In this document: positions 11,634 through 19,510 of the stretch, one piece after another
How positions within the stretch are numbered: the first letter of the stretch is position 1
How the letters are laid out: every line of letters starts with the position of its first letter
Origin: Bin5 sp965218625
GTDB lineage: Bacteria > Chloroflexota > Anaerolineae > Caldilineales > Caldilineaceae
Assembly: GCA_965218625.1 (NCBI GenBank)
Contig: CBDCLG010000017.1
Coordinates: forward strand, 372,001 to 436,000
Length of the DNA: 64,000 nucleotides
Direction of reading: 5' to 3'
Notes under the pieces: generated by a model
The model's input: the letters and a program-made list of their open reading frames with translations, nothing else
Told to the model about the DNA's origin: nothing
Databases searched by the model: none
Translations under genes and position numbers: made by a program

Positions 11634-12741
11634 GTGTCGACAGCAAAAGCGAAGCTGCGCCATGCCGTGGTCGGCATGGGCGCGGGGATTTTCCGTTCGC
11701 ATTCGATGGGGCTTGGCCTCGAGGACGTAGAGGTGGTGGGCGGCTCGGACGTGGCGCCGGAGCCGGGGCAGGAACGGGCCGAGGAGTGGGGCTGCCCCTT
11801 CTACCCGGACCACCGGCAGATGCTGGCCGAAACCCGGCCGGAGGTGACGGTGGTGATCACGCCGCATCCGTTTCACGCGCCGATCGCGATCGATGCGCTC
11901 AACGCGGGCAGCCATGTGCTGGTGGAGAAGCCGATTGCGACCCAGGTGAAGGATGCGGACGCGATGATCGCGGCCGCGCGGGCCAACAATCGCGTGCTGG
12001 CGGTCAACTATCAGTACCGCCAGCTGCCGCACGTGCGGGCGATGAAGCGGCTGATCGACGGCGGCCAGCTGGGGCGCATCCAGCGCGTGACGGGCGTCTT
12101 TCCGTGGATGCGGACGGCGGCCTATTACCTGCGCGGGGGCTGGCGCGGCACCTGGAAGGGCGAGGGCGGCGGCGTGCTGATGAACCAGGCGCCGCACGAC
12201 CTGGACCTGCTCTGCCATTTGGTGGGGATGCCGCAAAAAGTCTACGCGGCGACCTGTACGCGGATGCACGCGATCCAGACCGAGGATACGGCCACCGCGC
12301 TGCTCGAATGGCCGGAGAACGCGCAGGGGACGATCTATTTCAGCACGACGGAGAGCGGCCCGCGCTGGCTGGAGGTGTCGGGCACCGGCGGGAAGATCAT
12401 GATGCACGCCGACCGCATCGAGTACGAGCGCTACGAGACCGACCTGCGGCAGTTGATCAGCGGCAGCGAGGGCGGCGATTCGTGCGCCCGCAACCCGAAG
12501 CGGCGGACGCGGGCATCGAAGATGAGCCGGAGATGCACGGACACGAAGCGGTCTACCGGGATTTCCACCGCGCGGTGCGGGAGGGCGGCGAGCCGCGCTG
12601 CAGCGGCGAGGAAGGGCTCAAATCGCTGGAGCTGGCGAATGCGATGATCTACAGCGGCGCGACGGGTGAGGCGGTGAGGATCTGCCACTCGACCGGGCGG
12701 CGTACAGCGAGCTGCTGGAGCGGCTGCAGGGGCAGGAGTGA
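11634..12741 (+). CDS. Gfo/Idh/MocA family oxidoreductase, two frameshifts near 3' end
   Basis: NAD(P)-dependent sugar or inositol oxidoreductase. The N-terminal Rossmann segment (VVGMGAGI) and the EKP motif (LVEKPIATQ) are clear, and the C-terminal domain follows. The first frame runs to a stop at 12647, but family-like sequence leaves that frame near 12,480: GATT reads like GATTT with one T lost, giving D-FVRPQPE. It shifts again near 12,677, where AG looks inserted before GATCTGCCA. With both corrected the protein ends at 12741 (DRAAYSELLERLQGQE). The same tail survives intact in a fragment at 14720-14960, which supports this reading. Sequencing error and pseudogene are both possible. Confidence 0.82.
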
Positions 12742-12862
12742 GGGGAAGTGATTAGCGAGGCTGATGCGTGTCAACCTACGCTACCTATAGACACGGGTTA
12801 GCCTTTAACCAGGAGGCAATTCTGTCCATACTGGTCTAACTATTTCTCACCTGCAATTAGCA

Positions 12863-13387
12863 ATGCAGGATTTTATTGATTTCTTAGGATTTATCAACCA
12901 GAAGCTTCACGAGCAGAGACTTTCTAGGCTTGAGAGCTTTCTGATGCCTGCGAATTTCAGCAGTATCGTAGGGGAATTCATGAACGGGACAATTCCTCGA
13001 TACTGTCCTACATTGGTCAAAAACCAGTACCACAATGGGCATCCTGATCTCATACCAGCGGGTATGTACGAGCGCGACTCGGTACAGTATACGCGGACTG
13101 GCATTGAGATCAAGGCATCGCGCCATAAGAGCGGATGGCAGGGACACAATCCAGAGGCGGTTTGGCTCCTTGTTTTCCACTTTGACAGCAATACAGTCAG
13201 GGACGAAAGCAAGAATGTGCCACCAAAACCGTTCCAGTTTCGCGGCGTGTATGGAGCGGAGCTTGAGGAAGAGGATTGGAACTTCTCAGGTCGATCGGAG
13301 ACCAGTCGCCGCACTATCACAGCGAGTGTAAATCGCCAGGGCGTAGGCAAGATGAAAGAGAACTGGTTATACGAAGATTTACGCTAA
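12863..13387 (+). CDS. Putative type II restriction endonuclease (PD-(D/E)XK)
   Basis: Small protein (174 aa) with a plausible PD-(D/E)XK nuclease core: D62 in HPDLIPAG, then E82-I-K84 in TGIEIKAS, followed by a basic, polar stretch. I cannot place it in a named restriction family. Its partner is the convergent methyltransferase at 13379-14344, whose 3' end overlaps this gene by 9 bp, the usual compact layout of a type II restriction-modification system. Base composition is lower in GC than the flanking sugar genes. Target unknown. Confidence 0.7.
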   Translation: MQDFIDFLGFINQKLHEQRLSRLESFLMPANFSSIVGEFMNGTIPRYCPTLVKNQYHNGHPDLIPAGMYERDSVQYTRTGIEIKASRHKSGWQGHNPEAVWLLVFHFDSNTVRDESKNVPPKPFQFRGVYGAELEEEDWNFSGRSETSRRTITASVNRQGVGKMKENWLYEDLR

Positions 13388-14344
13388 AGTGAACCCCATC
13401 TGTTCCGATTGGACTTCAATTTCTGCGAGCTCGGGAACTGCTGTCCGGCTCATTTCAAAATAGTCGGGGATTCTTTCAATGCCGATGCAACGGTATCCGA
13501 TGGCCTCCGCCGCAGCGACTGTTGAGCCAGATCCCATAAAAGGATCGAGTACGATCCCTTCGCCTAAGGGCAGCGAGGCGTAGACAATCTGTCGCAGAAA
13601 GGATTGCGGCTTGAGACTTGGATGCGGAGCGATCTCACGCTCTCGCTTTGGTGTTCGCCCGCTTTCGATCACATCCTCAAACGGTCTGCCATCGGGCTTA
13701 CGCCGGAGTCCCCCCGTCTGATATCGAGTCAGACAATCGCTGACTTTCATCCCCTTAGGCAGGGGCTTACGAAACAGGCCCCACGGTTCGAATGCTCCCC
13801 GCGCCATAGAGCATACTTCAGGAAAGTCTCCTTCTGCGTTCTTGGGGCGATCTCCGCCGCGAAGTGTGCGTACAAGCCGGATAATCTGGCCTCGGAACTC
13901 CAGCCCGGCTTTGGATACGGACGCATAGACATCCTGCGCGAGGAAAGAGTTCGAGGCGATAAACAGATGGCCACCGGGCCGAAGGATACGTTTTGCAAGG
14001 CGCGCCCATTCAAAGAAGAAGCGCGTAAGATGCTCCCTTTCACTTTGAGAGAGAGCAGTAAAACGGGGCAGCGGCGAACGTTTGCTGCCATCAAATGCAG
14101 GGGGGATACGCCAGATCCCGCCGTTGTCGCTCGCCCTTTTTTCCAGTTGCACGAAGTCATACTCTTTCACGCCGTAAGGCGGGTCTGTTACAACCGAATG
14201 TATAGAGTTCTCAGCAATGCTTTTCATCCACGCGAAACAGTCGGCTTGAATAATGACAGAAGCGTTAAAGCGGTGCGTGGGAAGATCCTGAGTAAACTGA
14301 TTCCAATCTTGTGTCACAGCGATACTCCTTGTATCAGCAATCAT
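13379..14344 (-). CDS. DNA methyltransferase (beta-class, N6A/N4C)
   Basis: Modification enzyme of the 12.9-14.3 kb restriction-modification system. The catalytic motif TDPPYG (D54-Y57) lies near the N terminus and the SAM-binding motif LDPFMGSGST near residue 276. This IV-before-I order marks beta-class amino-methylases such as M.HinfI relatives. The start codon overlaps the stop of the upstream Phd-like gene as ATGA, so translation is coupled to it. The 3' end overlaps the convergent nuclease gene by 9 bp. Length (321 aa) is normal. Confidence 0.88.
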   Translation of the reverse strand: MIADTRSIAVTQDWNQFTQDLPTHRFNASVIIQADCFAWMKSIAENSIHSVVTDPPYGVKEYDFVQLEKRASDNGGIWRIPPAFDGSKRSPLPRFTALSQSEREHLTRFFFEWARLAKRILRPGGHLFIASNSFLAQDVYASVSKAGLEFRGQIIRLVRTLRGGDRPKNAEGDFPEVCSMARGAFEPWGLFRKPLPKGMKVSDCLTRYQTGGLRRKPDGRPFEDVIESGRTPKREREIAPHPSLKPQSFLRQIVYASLPLGEGIVLDPFMGSGSTVAAAEAIGYRCIGIERIPDYFEMSRTAVPELAEIEVQSEQMGFTLA

Positions 14345-14580
14345 TCTAAGAGAGTTCCCAAACGGTAGGTAGGACTCTGCTCCCGAATGATCTCTTCAAG
14401 CCGCTGACGTTCCCCGGCGCTTGCCGACAACAGTTGCTCCAACTCGGAAAGACTGACCAGAATTGCCTGTGGCGCGTTGCGACGCTTGATAATATAACGT
14501 GCATCGTTTTGCACGACATCATCAAGCACCCTGCCAAAATTATTCTGGGCTTGCGTAGAGGAAATGGTTTTTGTGGCCAC
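14341..14580 (-). CDS. Phd/YefM-type antitoxin-like protein
   Basis: About 79-aa protein with the Phd/YefM pattern: start followed by TISSTQAQNNFGRVLDDV, then IIKRRNAPQAILVSLSELEQL. The open frame extends to 14643, but a near-perfect promoter puts the transcription start near 14618, so the ATGs at 14643 and 14625 cannot be used. GTG 14580, with AGAGAAG just upstream, gives the usual family length. No toxin gene follows; the DNA methyltransferase does, coupled by ATGA. A role as autoregulated repressor of the methyltransferase is therefore an attractive inference. An orphan antitoxin is the alternative. Confidence 0.82.
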   Translation of the reverse strand: MATKTISSTQAQNNFGRVLDDVVQNDARYIIKRRNAPQAILVSLSELEQLLSASAGERQRLEEIIREQSPTYRLGTLLE

Positions 14581-14607
14581 GTTGACTTCTCTATGGGAAT
14601 TAGACAA

Positions 14608-14617
14608 ATTAGCTAAT
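14608..14617. promoter_or_regulatory. Candidate operator palindrome at transcription start
   Basis: A perfect 10-bp palindrome, ATTAGCTAAT, sits at the predicted transcription start of the Phd-like/methyltransferase operon. Phd-type proteins usually autorepress through palindromes overlapping their promoter. Assignment is by position only. Confidence 0.4.
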
Positions 14618-14625
14618 CTAGCCAT

Positions 14626-14654
14626 ATTATACAATTCACCCACATTACTGTCAA
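14626..14654 (-). promoter_or_regulatory. Consensus sigma70-type promoter for the Phd-like/methyltransferase operon
   Basis: On the minus strand TTGACA (14654-14649) and TATAAT (14631-14626) are separated by exactly 17 bases, both hexamers perfect. This decides the start of the Phd-like gene (GTG 14580) and implies strong basal transcription unless repressed. Confidence 0.8.
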
Positions 14655-14719
14655 CTCTTGAAATAGGACGGCGAATCTGGCTGTTTCGTAGCGTATCGGA
14701 GATATGGCATATTGCCAGT

Positions 14720-14960
14720 GGCGACGGACGCGGGGATCGAGGATGAGCCGGAGATGCGCGGGCATGAGGCGGGCTACCGGGACTTCCACCGGGCGGTGCG
14801 GGAGAGTGGCGAGCCGCGCTGCAACGGCGAGGAGGGGCGCATGTCGCTGGAGCTGGCGAATGCGATGATCTACAGCGGCGCGACGAGTGAGGCAGTGGAC
14901 CTGCCGCTGGACCGGGCGGCGTACAGCGATTTGCTGGAGAGGTTGCAGGGAGAGGAGTGA
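14720..14960 (+). pseudogene. 3' fragment of a second Gfo/Idh/MocA gene
   Basis: About 80 codons in frame (TDAGIEDEPEM ... LLERLQGEE, stop) that match the C-terminus of the oxidoreductase at 11634-12741, by eye roughly 85-90% identical in DNA. Similarity begins abruptly near 14,720, at the edge of the restriction-modification island. It reads as the tail of a former tandem paralogue whose 5' part was lost when the island arrived. It keeps an intact reading frame and lacks the two frameshifts seen upstream. Confidence 0.75.
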
Positions 14961-15021
14961 GAAAGGAGGGAAAGGAAAGAAAAAGTACCGCTTCTATAGC
15001 AGCGGTTTTGTAATTTCATGA

Positions 15022-15420
15022 TCAAATCGGTTGTACCCCCGGCAACAGTTCTTCTGCGGTTTTACCGGTGATCTGCATATAGAGAGCATTGTGGCAGAGG
15101 CCGGCATCATCGCTCCAGGCGATATCTCCGCTATCCAGATAGACGGATTCAAAACATTCACGATCATTCCAGATTTTGAAGGCCTCGTTGCTTGCGAGGT
15201 GGGAGAGATCTACCTCCCCGGAAACGCCATCTGAGTACTCCAGCCAGATTCGAAAGCCTTCTCGTGCCTCGACTCTAACAGGGCGCGGAAGCGATACTGT
15301 TTTTCTTCGGTTAAAGACGGTGGAAATCCTGTCAGCGAATTGTTCCAAGATTGACAACAGGGATTCGTGCCCTGTTGCGGGAACCGTCTTTGGTGGCGGT
15401 GTCCCTCCCTTGGTCACCAT
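15022..15420 (-). CDS. DUF2442 domain-containing protein
   Basis: 132-aa protein. The C-terminal half (FRIWLEYSDGVSGEVDLSHL ... WSDDAGLCHNALY) has the DUF2442 pattern, a small alpha/beta domain often paired with DUF4160 in toxin-antitoxin-like loci. No DUF4160 partner is visible next to it. The N-terminal 40 residues are Pro/Thr-rich and unassigned. A good promoter lies 63 bases upstream, and AAAGGGG precedes the start region. It sits at the edge of the island that interrupted the Gfo pair. Confidence 0.72.
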   Translation of the reverse strand: MVTKGGTPPPKTVPATGHESLLSILEQFADRISTVFNRRKTVSLPRPVRVEAREGFRIWLEYSDGVSGEVDLSHLASNEAFKIWNDRECFESVYLDSGDIAWSDDAGLCHNALYMQITGKTAEELLPGVQPI

Positions 15421-15482
15421 CCATTCATCCCCTTTGGTCTGATTTTTGGGATAGGACTTTACCGTTGCGGCACTGTATTAAC

Positions 15483-15510
15483 ACTATATGCAAGAATGGC
15501 GAGTTGTCAA
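15483..15510 (-). promoter_or_regulatory. Promoter for the DUF2442 gene
   Basis: Minus-strand TTGACA (15510-15505), a 16-base spacer, then TATAGT (15488-15483). It is oriented toward the DUF2442 gene and lies about 63 bases from its start. Confidence 0.6.
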
Positions 15511-15795
15511 TAGTGAACGAAGGTGTGGTGTGTCCGAATTTGGGGTGAGTTTCTGGCTACTCTTGGGAATCTTCACTGGATGCTGCTGGCCGTTTGTGTG
15601 AATAACATTGAATCTTGGAAGGACGGCAGATCTGGGTTTTGAAGAGTGTTGGGGATACTGTATATTTCTGGTGGTAGCGGTACCCTCGTATGGCCCGCCC
15701 TGAAAGTGCAATGGTGCATCTTGAGCTGGAGATGATCTTTGGAAACAGGCCGCGTCAGACGATGACCGGCTACGCGGCACAGAAGCGCAGGAAAA
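15511..15795. other. Intergenic stretch with no recognised gene
   Basis: Together with the promoter and terminator on either side, this forms a gap of roughly 450 bases between DUF2442 and the dioxygenase pair. Short open frames here lack family resemblance or convincing ribosome sites. I see no RNA gene. Confidence 0.5.
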
Positions 15796-15826
15796 CCCCG
15801 GTGGGATCGAATGCCGGGGCTTTTTG
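15796..15826 (+). terminator. Intrinsic terminator-like hairpin upstream of dioxygenase gene
   Basis: CCCCGG (15796-15801) pairs with CCGGGG (15814-15819), preceded by AAAA and followed by C and five T. It lies 43 bases before the dioxygenase start at 15869. It may end readthrough from upstream or act as a leader attenuator. The right-hand half (CGAATGCCGGGGC) is repeated before the second dioxygenase gene without its pairing arm. Confidence 0.65.
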
Positions 15827-15868
15827 TTCAGTGGACGCAACCCGCAGGACAAAGAGGAGGGACGAACG

Positions 15869-17104
15869 ATGGAGATCGATCGCAAACAGTTTATGGAGCA
15901 GGGTTACCTGGTCTTGCGGGAGATAATTCCGCCGGAGCGGTTGGAGCAGCTGCGCGCCGATTTCGAAACCCTGGTCGACAGGCAGCGGCGCATCTGGGCG
16001 CAGGAACGCGGGCCGGATGACCCGCCGGGCGGCGCCTGGGAGACACTGCCGCAGCCGCGGCTGAGCCCGTACAATCTGCTGATCGACGAGGGAACGGCGA
16101 GCACGGTCGAGGTCTGGCTGCAGGAGAACACGCTGGGCGTGAGCCGGCAGCTGTTCGGCGTGCCGGAGGCGGTGGGGATGGCGGGGATGATGCTGATGTG
16201 CAGCCCGGTGCGCGATCATGGGCCGGCGCGCTGGCATCGCGATGTGCACCCGATCGACATGGCGCCGCTGTCGGGCCTGCAGAATGATCTACTGGAGAAC
16301 GGGCCCAAGTATCTGCAGTGGAACATCCCTCTGTATGACGACGATGTGCTGTGGGTGGTGCCGGGCAGCCACCGGCGCGTCAATACGGAGACGGAGGACC
16401 GGGAGCTGCTGGCGGACCCGCGGCAGCCGCTGACCGGGGGCATTCCGGTGGAGCTGAAGGCCGGCGACGGCGTCGTCTACGTCAACTACATGCTGCACTG
16501 GGGAAGCAACTACAGCACCAGGATCCGCCGCACGATTCACGGGGGCCATACGATCTTCCCCTACTACCCGGATATGTCGTTCAGCGAACATCTGCCGGCG
16601 GAGGCGCGGGCTCTGTTCAGAGAGTGGGACAGGCGGAGCGCGGCGCTGCAGGATTCGACGGAGGCGGCGTTGCGCGCGGTGCTGAACGGTGATGCGGCCG
16701 CGTACGATGGCGCGCTGGAGAAGCTGCAGCCGGGCGTGGGCGAGGACGGCAAGATGTTGCTGTCGATCTATTTGTGCAAGGCGGCGCTGCACCTCCAGGT
16801 TGTGAAGCATCACGGCGCGCAGGCGAACGGCGCGTCCGACCCGCTGGCCGGCATCACCGAGGACTATCGCGGCCGCTCGTTGAGACCGCACTCGATTTCG
16901 ATCAACTGGGGGCCGCAGTTCGCGCAGCGCTTCACGGTGGAGGAGGCGGCTGCGCTGCACACACGCTTTGCGACGCTGGACGGGAAGCTGAAGGCGGAGG
17001 AGGATCATTTCGCGCCCGGTTTCCAGTCCAGCCCGATGCGCTACTATTTCAACGAAATGCCGGCCGATTTCGGGCTGGGAGGCTTTATCGCCAGCTGGAG
17101 CTGA
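15869..17104 (+). CDS. Phytanoyl-CoA dioxygenase (PhyH) family protein, copy 1
   Basis: Predicted non-haem Fe(II)/2-oxoglutarate oxygenase. Family features are the N-terminal helix that opens the domain (FMEQGYLVLREIIPPERL), the iron-ligand region WHRDVHP (H-x-D), and a later His in a segment before the C-terminal extension. The frame is open from 15824, but ATG 15869 follows AGGAGGG at proper spacing and begins the shared domain (MEIDRKQFMEQGY). The next gene is a close paralogue. Bacterial PhyH proteins hydroxylate diverse small molecules, so no substrate is assigned. The protein is longer than minimal PhyH enzymes (about 411 aa), with an extra helical C-terminal third. Confidence 0.88.
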   Translation: MEIDRKQFMEQGYLVLREIIPPERLEQLRADFETLVDRQRRIWAQERGPDDPPGGAWETLPQPRLSPYNLLIDEGTASTVEVWLQENTLGVSRQLFGVPEAVGMAGMMLMCSPVRDHGPARWHRDVHPIDMAPLSGLQNDLLENGPKYLQWNIPLYDDDVLWVVPGSHRRVNTETEDRELLADPRQPLTGGIPVELKAGDGVVYVNYMLHWGSNYSTRIRRTIHGGHTIFPYYPDMSFSEHLPAEARALFREWDRRSAALQDSTEAALRAVLNGDAAAYDGALEKLQPGVGEDGKMLLSIYLCKAALHLQVVKHHGAQANGASDPLAGITEDYRGRSLRPHSISINWGPQFAQRFTVEEAAALHTRFATLDGKLKAEEDHFAPGFQSSPMRYYFNEMPADFGLGGFIASWS

Positions 17105-17296
17105 CCTGCGCCAGGGCGCGACGGATGCGGTCGGTCCAGGCCAGATCCTATGACTCGATTTTGAGCTATTGGAAACCTCGCGCTTCCTGCTCGCCAGGGA
17201 GATTGGCTTCCAGCCAACCAGGTACGCCAGTAGAGTCGAATGCCGGGGCCTTTTGTCAGTGAGCGCAGCCGGCAGAATCAAGGGGAGGGAGGAACG

Positions 17297-18532
17297 ATGC
17301 AGGTGAATCGCCAGCAGTTTATGGAGCAGGGCTACCTGATTGTGCGTGAGGTGATACCGCCGGAGCGGTTGGAGCAGCTGCGCGCCGATTTCGAAACCCT
17401 GGTCGACAGGCAGCGGCGCATCTGGGCGCAGGAACGCGGGCCGGATGACCCGCCGGGCGGCGCGTGGGAGACACGACCGCAGCCGCGGCTGAGCCCGTAC
17501 GAACCGCTGATCGACGAGAAGACGGCGAGCACGGTCGAGGTCTGGCTGCAGGAGAATACGCTGGGCGTGAGCCGGCAGCTGATGTGCGTGCCGGAGGCGA
17601 CGTCGGTGGCGGGCATGACGCTGATGTGCAACCCGGTGCGCGATCACGGGCCGGCGCCGTGGCATCGCGATGTTCACCCGATCGACATGGCGCCGATGGC
17701 GGGCCTGCAGAGTGATCTGCTGGAGAACGGGCCAAGAGTCCTGCAGTGGAACATTCCGCTGTACGACGACGACGTGCTGTGGATTGTGCCGGGCAGCCAC
17801 CGGCGGCTGAACACCGAAACCGAGGACCGGGAGCTGCTGGCGGACCCGCATAAGCCGCTGACGGGCGGCATTCCGGTGGAGCTGAAGGCGGGCGACGGCG
17901 TCGTGTACGTCAACTATCTGCTGCACTGGGGAAGCAACTACAGCACCAATATCCGCCGCACGATCCACGGCTGCCATTCGATCTTCCCCCACTTCCCGGA
18001 TCTGTCGTTCAGCGACTATCTTTCGCCGGAAGCGCGCGCGCTGTTCAGGACGTGGCAGAGGCTGGGCGCGGCGCAGCAGGATTTGACCGAGGCGGCGCTG
18101 CGGGCGGTGCTGGAGGGCGATGCGGGCGCGTACGACAGCACGCTGGAGGCGCTGCAGCCGGGCGTGGGCGAGGACGGCAAGATGCTGCTGTCGATCTATC
18201 TGTGCAAGGCGGCGCTGCACATCCAGGTTGTAAAGCATCACGGCGCGCAGGCGAACGGCGCGTCCGACCCGCTGGCCGGCATCACCGAGGACTATCGCGG
18301 CCGCGCGTTGAGACCGCACTCGATTTCGATCAACTGGGGGCCGCAGTTCGCCGACCGCTTCACTGTGGAGGAGACGGCCGCGCTGCAAAAGCGCTTTGCG
18401 ACGCTGGACAGGAAGCTGCAGGCCGATGAAGAACATTTCTCGCCCGGCTACCAGTCCGGCCCGATGCGCTACTTCTTCAACGAGATGCCGGCCGATTTCA
18501 CGCTGGCGGACTTCATCGCCGGCTGGAGCTGA
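17297..18532 (+). CDS. Phytanoyl-CoA dioxygenase (PhyH) family protein, copy 2
   Basis: Tandem paralogue of the preceding gene, same length and same iron-site motif (WHRDVHPIDMAP), most of the sequence identical. ATG 17297 follows AGGGGAGGGAGG, giving a clear start; the open frame extends back to 17240. The duplication includes the 5' leader (TCGAATGCCGGGGC then a T-rich run). Differences are spread along the gene, for example MCVPEATSVAG against FGVPEAVGMAG around the substrate pocket, so the copies may differ in specificity. Confidence 0.88.
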   Translation: MQVNRQQFMEQGYLIVREVIPPERLEQLRADFETLVDRQRRIWAQERGPDDPPGGAWETRPQPRLSPYEPLIDEKTASTVEVWLQENTLGVSRQLMCVPEATSVAGMTLMCNPVRDHGPAPWHRDVHPIDMAPMAGLQSDLLENGPRVLQWNIPLYDDDVLWIVPGSHRRLNTETEDRELLADPHKPLTGGIPVELKAGDGVVYVNYLLHWGSNYSTNIRRTIHGCHSIFPHFPDLSFSDYLSPEARALFRTWQRLGAAQQDLTEAALRAVLEGDAGAYDSTLEALQPGVGEDGKMLLSIYLCKAALHIQVVKHHGAQANGASDPLAGITEDYRGRALRPHSISINWGPQFADRFTVEETAALQKRFATLDRKLQADEEHFSPGYQSGPMRYFFNEMPADFTLADFIAGWS

Positions 18533-18536
18533 CCCT

Positions 18537-18562
18537 GGCCCCCGCCGGCGGGCGCGGGGGCC
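18537..18562. repeat. GC-rich hairpin between convergent genes
   Basis: A perfect 9-bp stem (GGCCCCCGC with GCGGGGGCC) with an 8-base loop lies between the convergent 3' ends of the dioxygenase and the SDR. Neither strand shows the T-run expected after the stem, so it is a 3'-end hairpin rather than a standard intrinsic terminator. Confidence 0.5.
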
Positions 18563-18571
18563 AAAATCCTC

Positions 18572-19426
18572 TCACAGTTCGCTCTCGAGCCACTGGGAGC
18601 CTTGTGCTTCCAGCTGGGCGCGCAGGTCCTTCTCCAGGCGCCCGATCATGCCGCCGGGGCTGAACGCCGCGTTGCCGGCATCGGCGATCAGGTTGTGGCC
18701 GGTGATGGCGACGGACTCGTCGGAAGCCAGAAACAGCATGACCTCGGCCACCTGTTCGGGCAGGGTGGGGCTGCCCATCGGATAGGGGAATTTCTGCGTG
18801 CGGACCGCGGCCGGATTGTTGGCCAGCATCTCGTATTTCTTTTCGGTCAGCATACGGGCGGGCGTGAGCGTGTTGGCGCGGATGCCGTCGGGGCCGTAGG
18901 TGATCGCCAGGTGCTGGCTGAAATTGATCATGGCCGCCTTGGCCGGGCCGTAGGATGAGATGCTGGGGCTGCCGCCAAGCGCCGTGCTCGATGAGACGTT
19001 GACGATGCTGCCGCCACCCTGCTCGATCATCAGCGGGACGACCAGCTTGCAGAAGAGAAGCGGCGCGGTCACGTGGCAGGCGAAGCCATCGTTCCAGTCT
19101 TCGAGCGTAACCTCCTCCAACATGCCGCCCGGGTTGTCGATGATGGCGTTGTTGACCATGATATCGACCCGTCCATAGCGCTCAACGGTGAACTGGACCA
19201 GGGCGGTGATATCCTCCTCGATCATGACATCACAGCGTTTGTAGGCGATCTCGCCGCTCAGTCCTTCGGCCTCGGCGAGCACCTTCTGCGCGTTCTCCGG
19301 CGTTCGGCCGCGGTCGCAGATAACGACCGATGCGCCCTCGCGGGCGAAGGCGAGCGCGCCGGCCTTGCCCAGCCCCAGGGTTGCGCCGGTGATGATTGCG
19401 ACTTTGCCTTCCAATCTCGTACCCAT
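18572..19426 (-). CDS. SDR family oxidoreductase
   Basis: Short-chain dehydrogenase/reductase with the NAD(P) motif TGATLGLG, a VNNA strand motif, SSS and the catalytic YGPAK (Tyr-x-x-x-Lys). The usual NNAG is NNAI here. The C-terminus extends about 25 residues past the core (RLEKDLRAQLEAQGSQWLESEL). It is the last gene of a minus-strand cluster of two sugar permeases and a glycosidase-like protein, so sugar metabolism is likely. Substrate unknown. Confidence 0.88.
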   Translation of the reverse strand: MGTRLEGKVAIITGATLGLGKAGALAFAREGASVVICDRGRTPENAQKVLAEAEGLSGEIAYKRCDVMIEEDITALVQFTVERYGRVDIMVNNAIIDNPGGMLEEVTLEDWNDGFACHVTAPLLFCKLVVPLMIEQGGGSIVNVSSSTALGGSPSISSYGPAKAAMINFSQHLAITYGPDGIRANTLTPARMLTEKKYEMLANNPAAVRTQKFPYPMGSPTLPEQVAEVMLFLASDESVAITGHNLIADAGNAAFSPGGMIGRLEKDLRAQLEAQGSQWLESEL

Positions 19427-19510
19427 GAATCTCTCCTTATGTTCGGTGGCGGTGACGCAAAAACGAGCCGCTGCGCGCGGCGTGCATGTTGCGAAATGGC
19501 ATGTATGGGG

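Noticed and set aside
14581..14643. Longer Phd-like protein starting at 14643 or 14625
   Set aside because: Both ATGs lie at or before the predicted transcription start of a consensus promoter; the GTG at 14580 fits family length.
16289..18436. A 715-codon minus-strand open frame over the dioxygenases
   Set aside because: It lies antisense to two clear dioxygenase genes, is Arg/His/Leu-rich noise and has no ribosome site.
18537..18562. Bidirectional intrinsic terminator
   Set aside because: The stem is strong but neither strand has a T-run after it; kept only as a hairpin.
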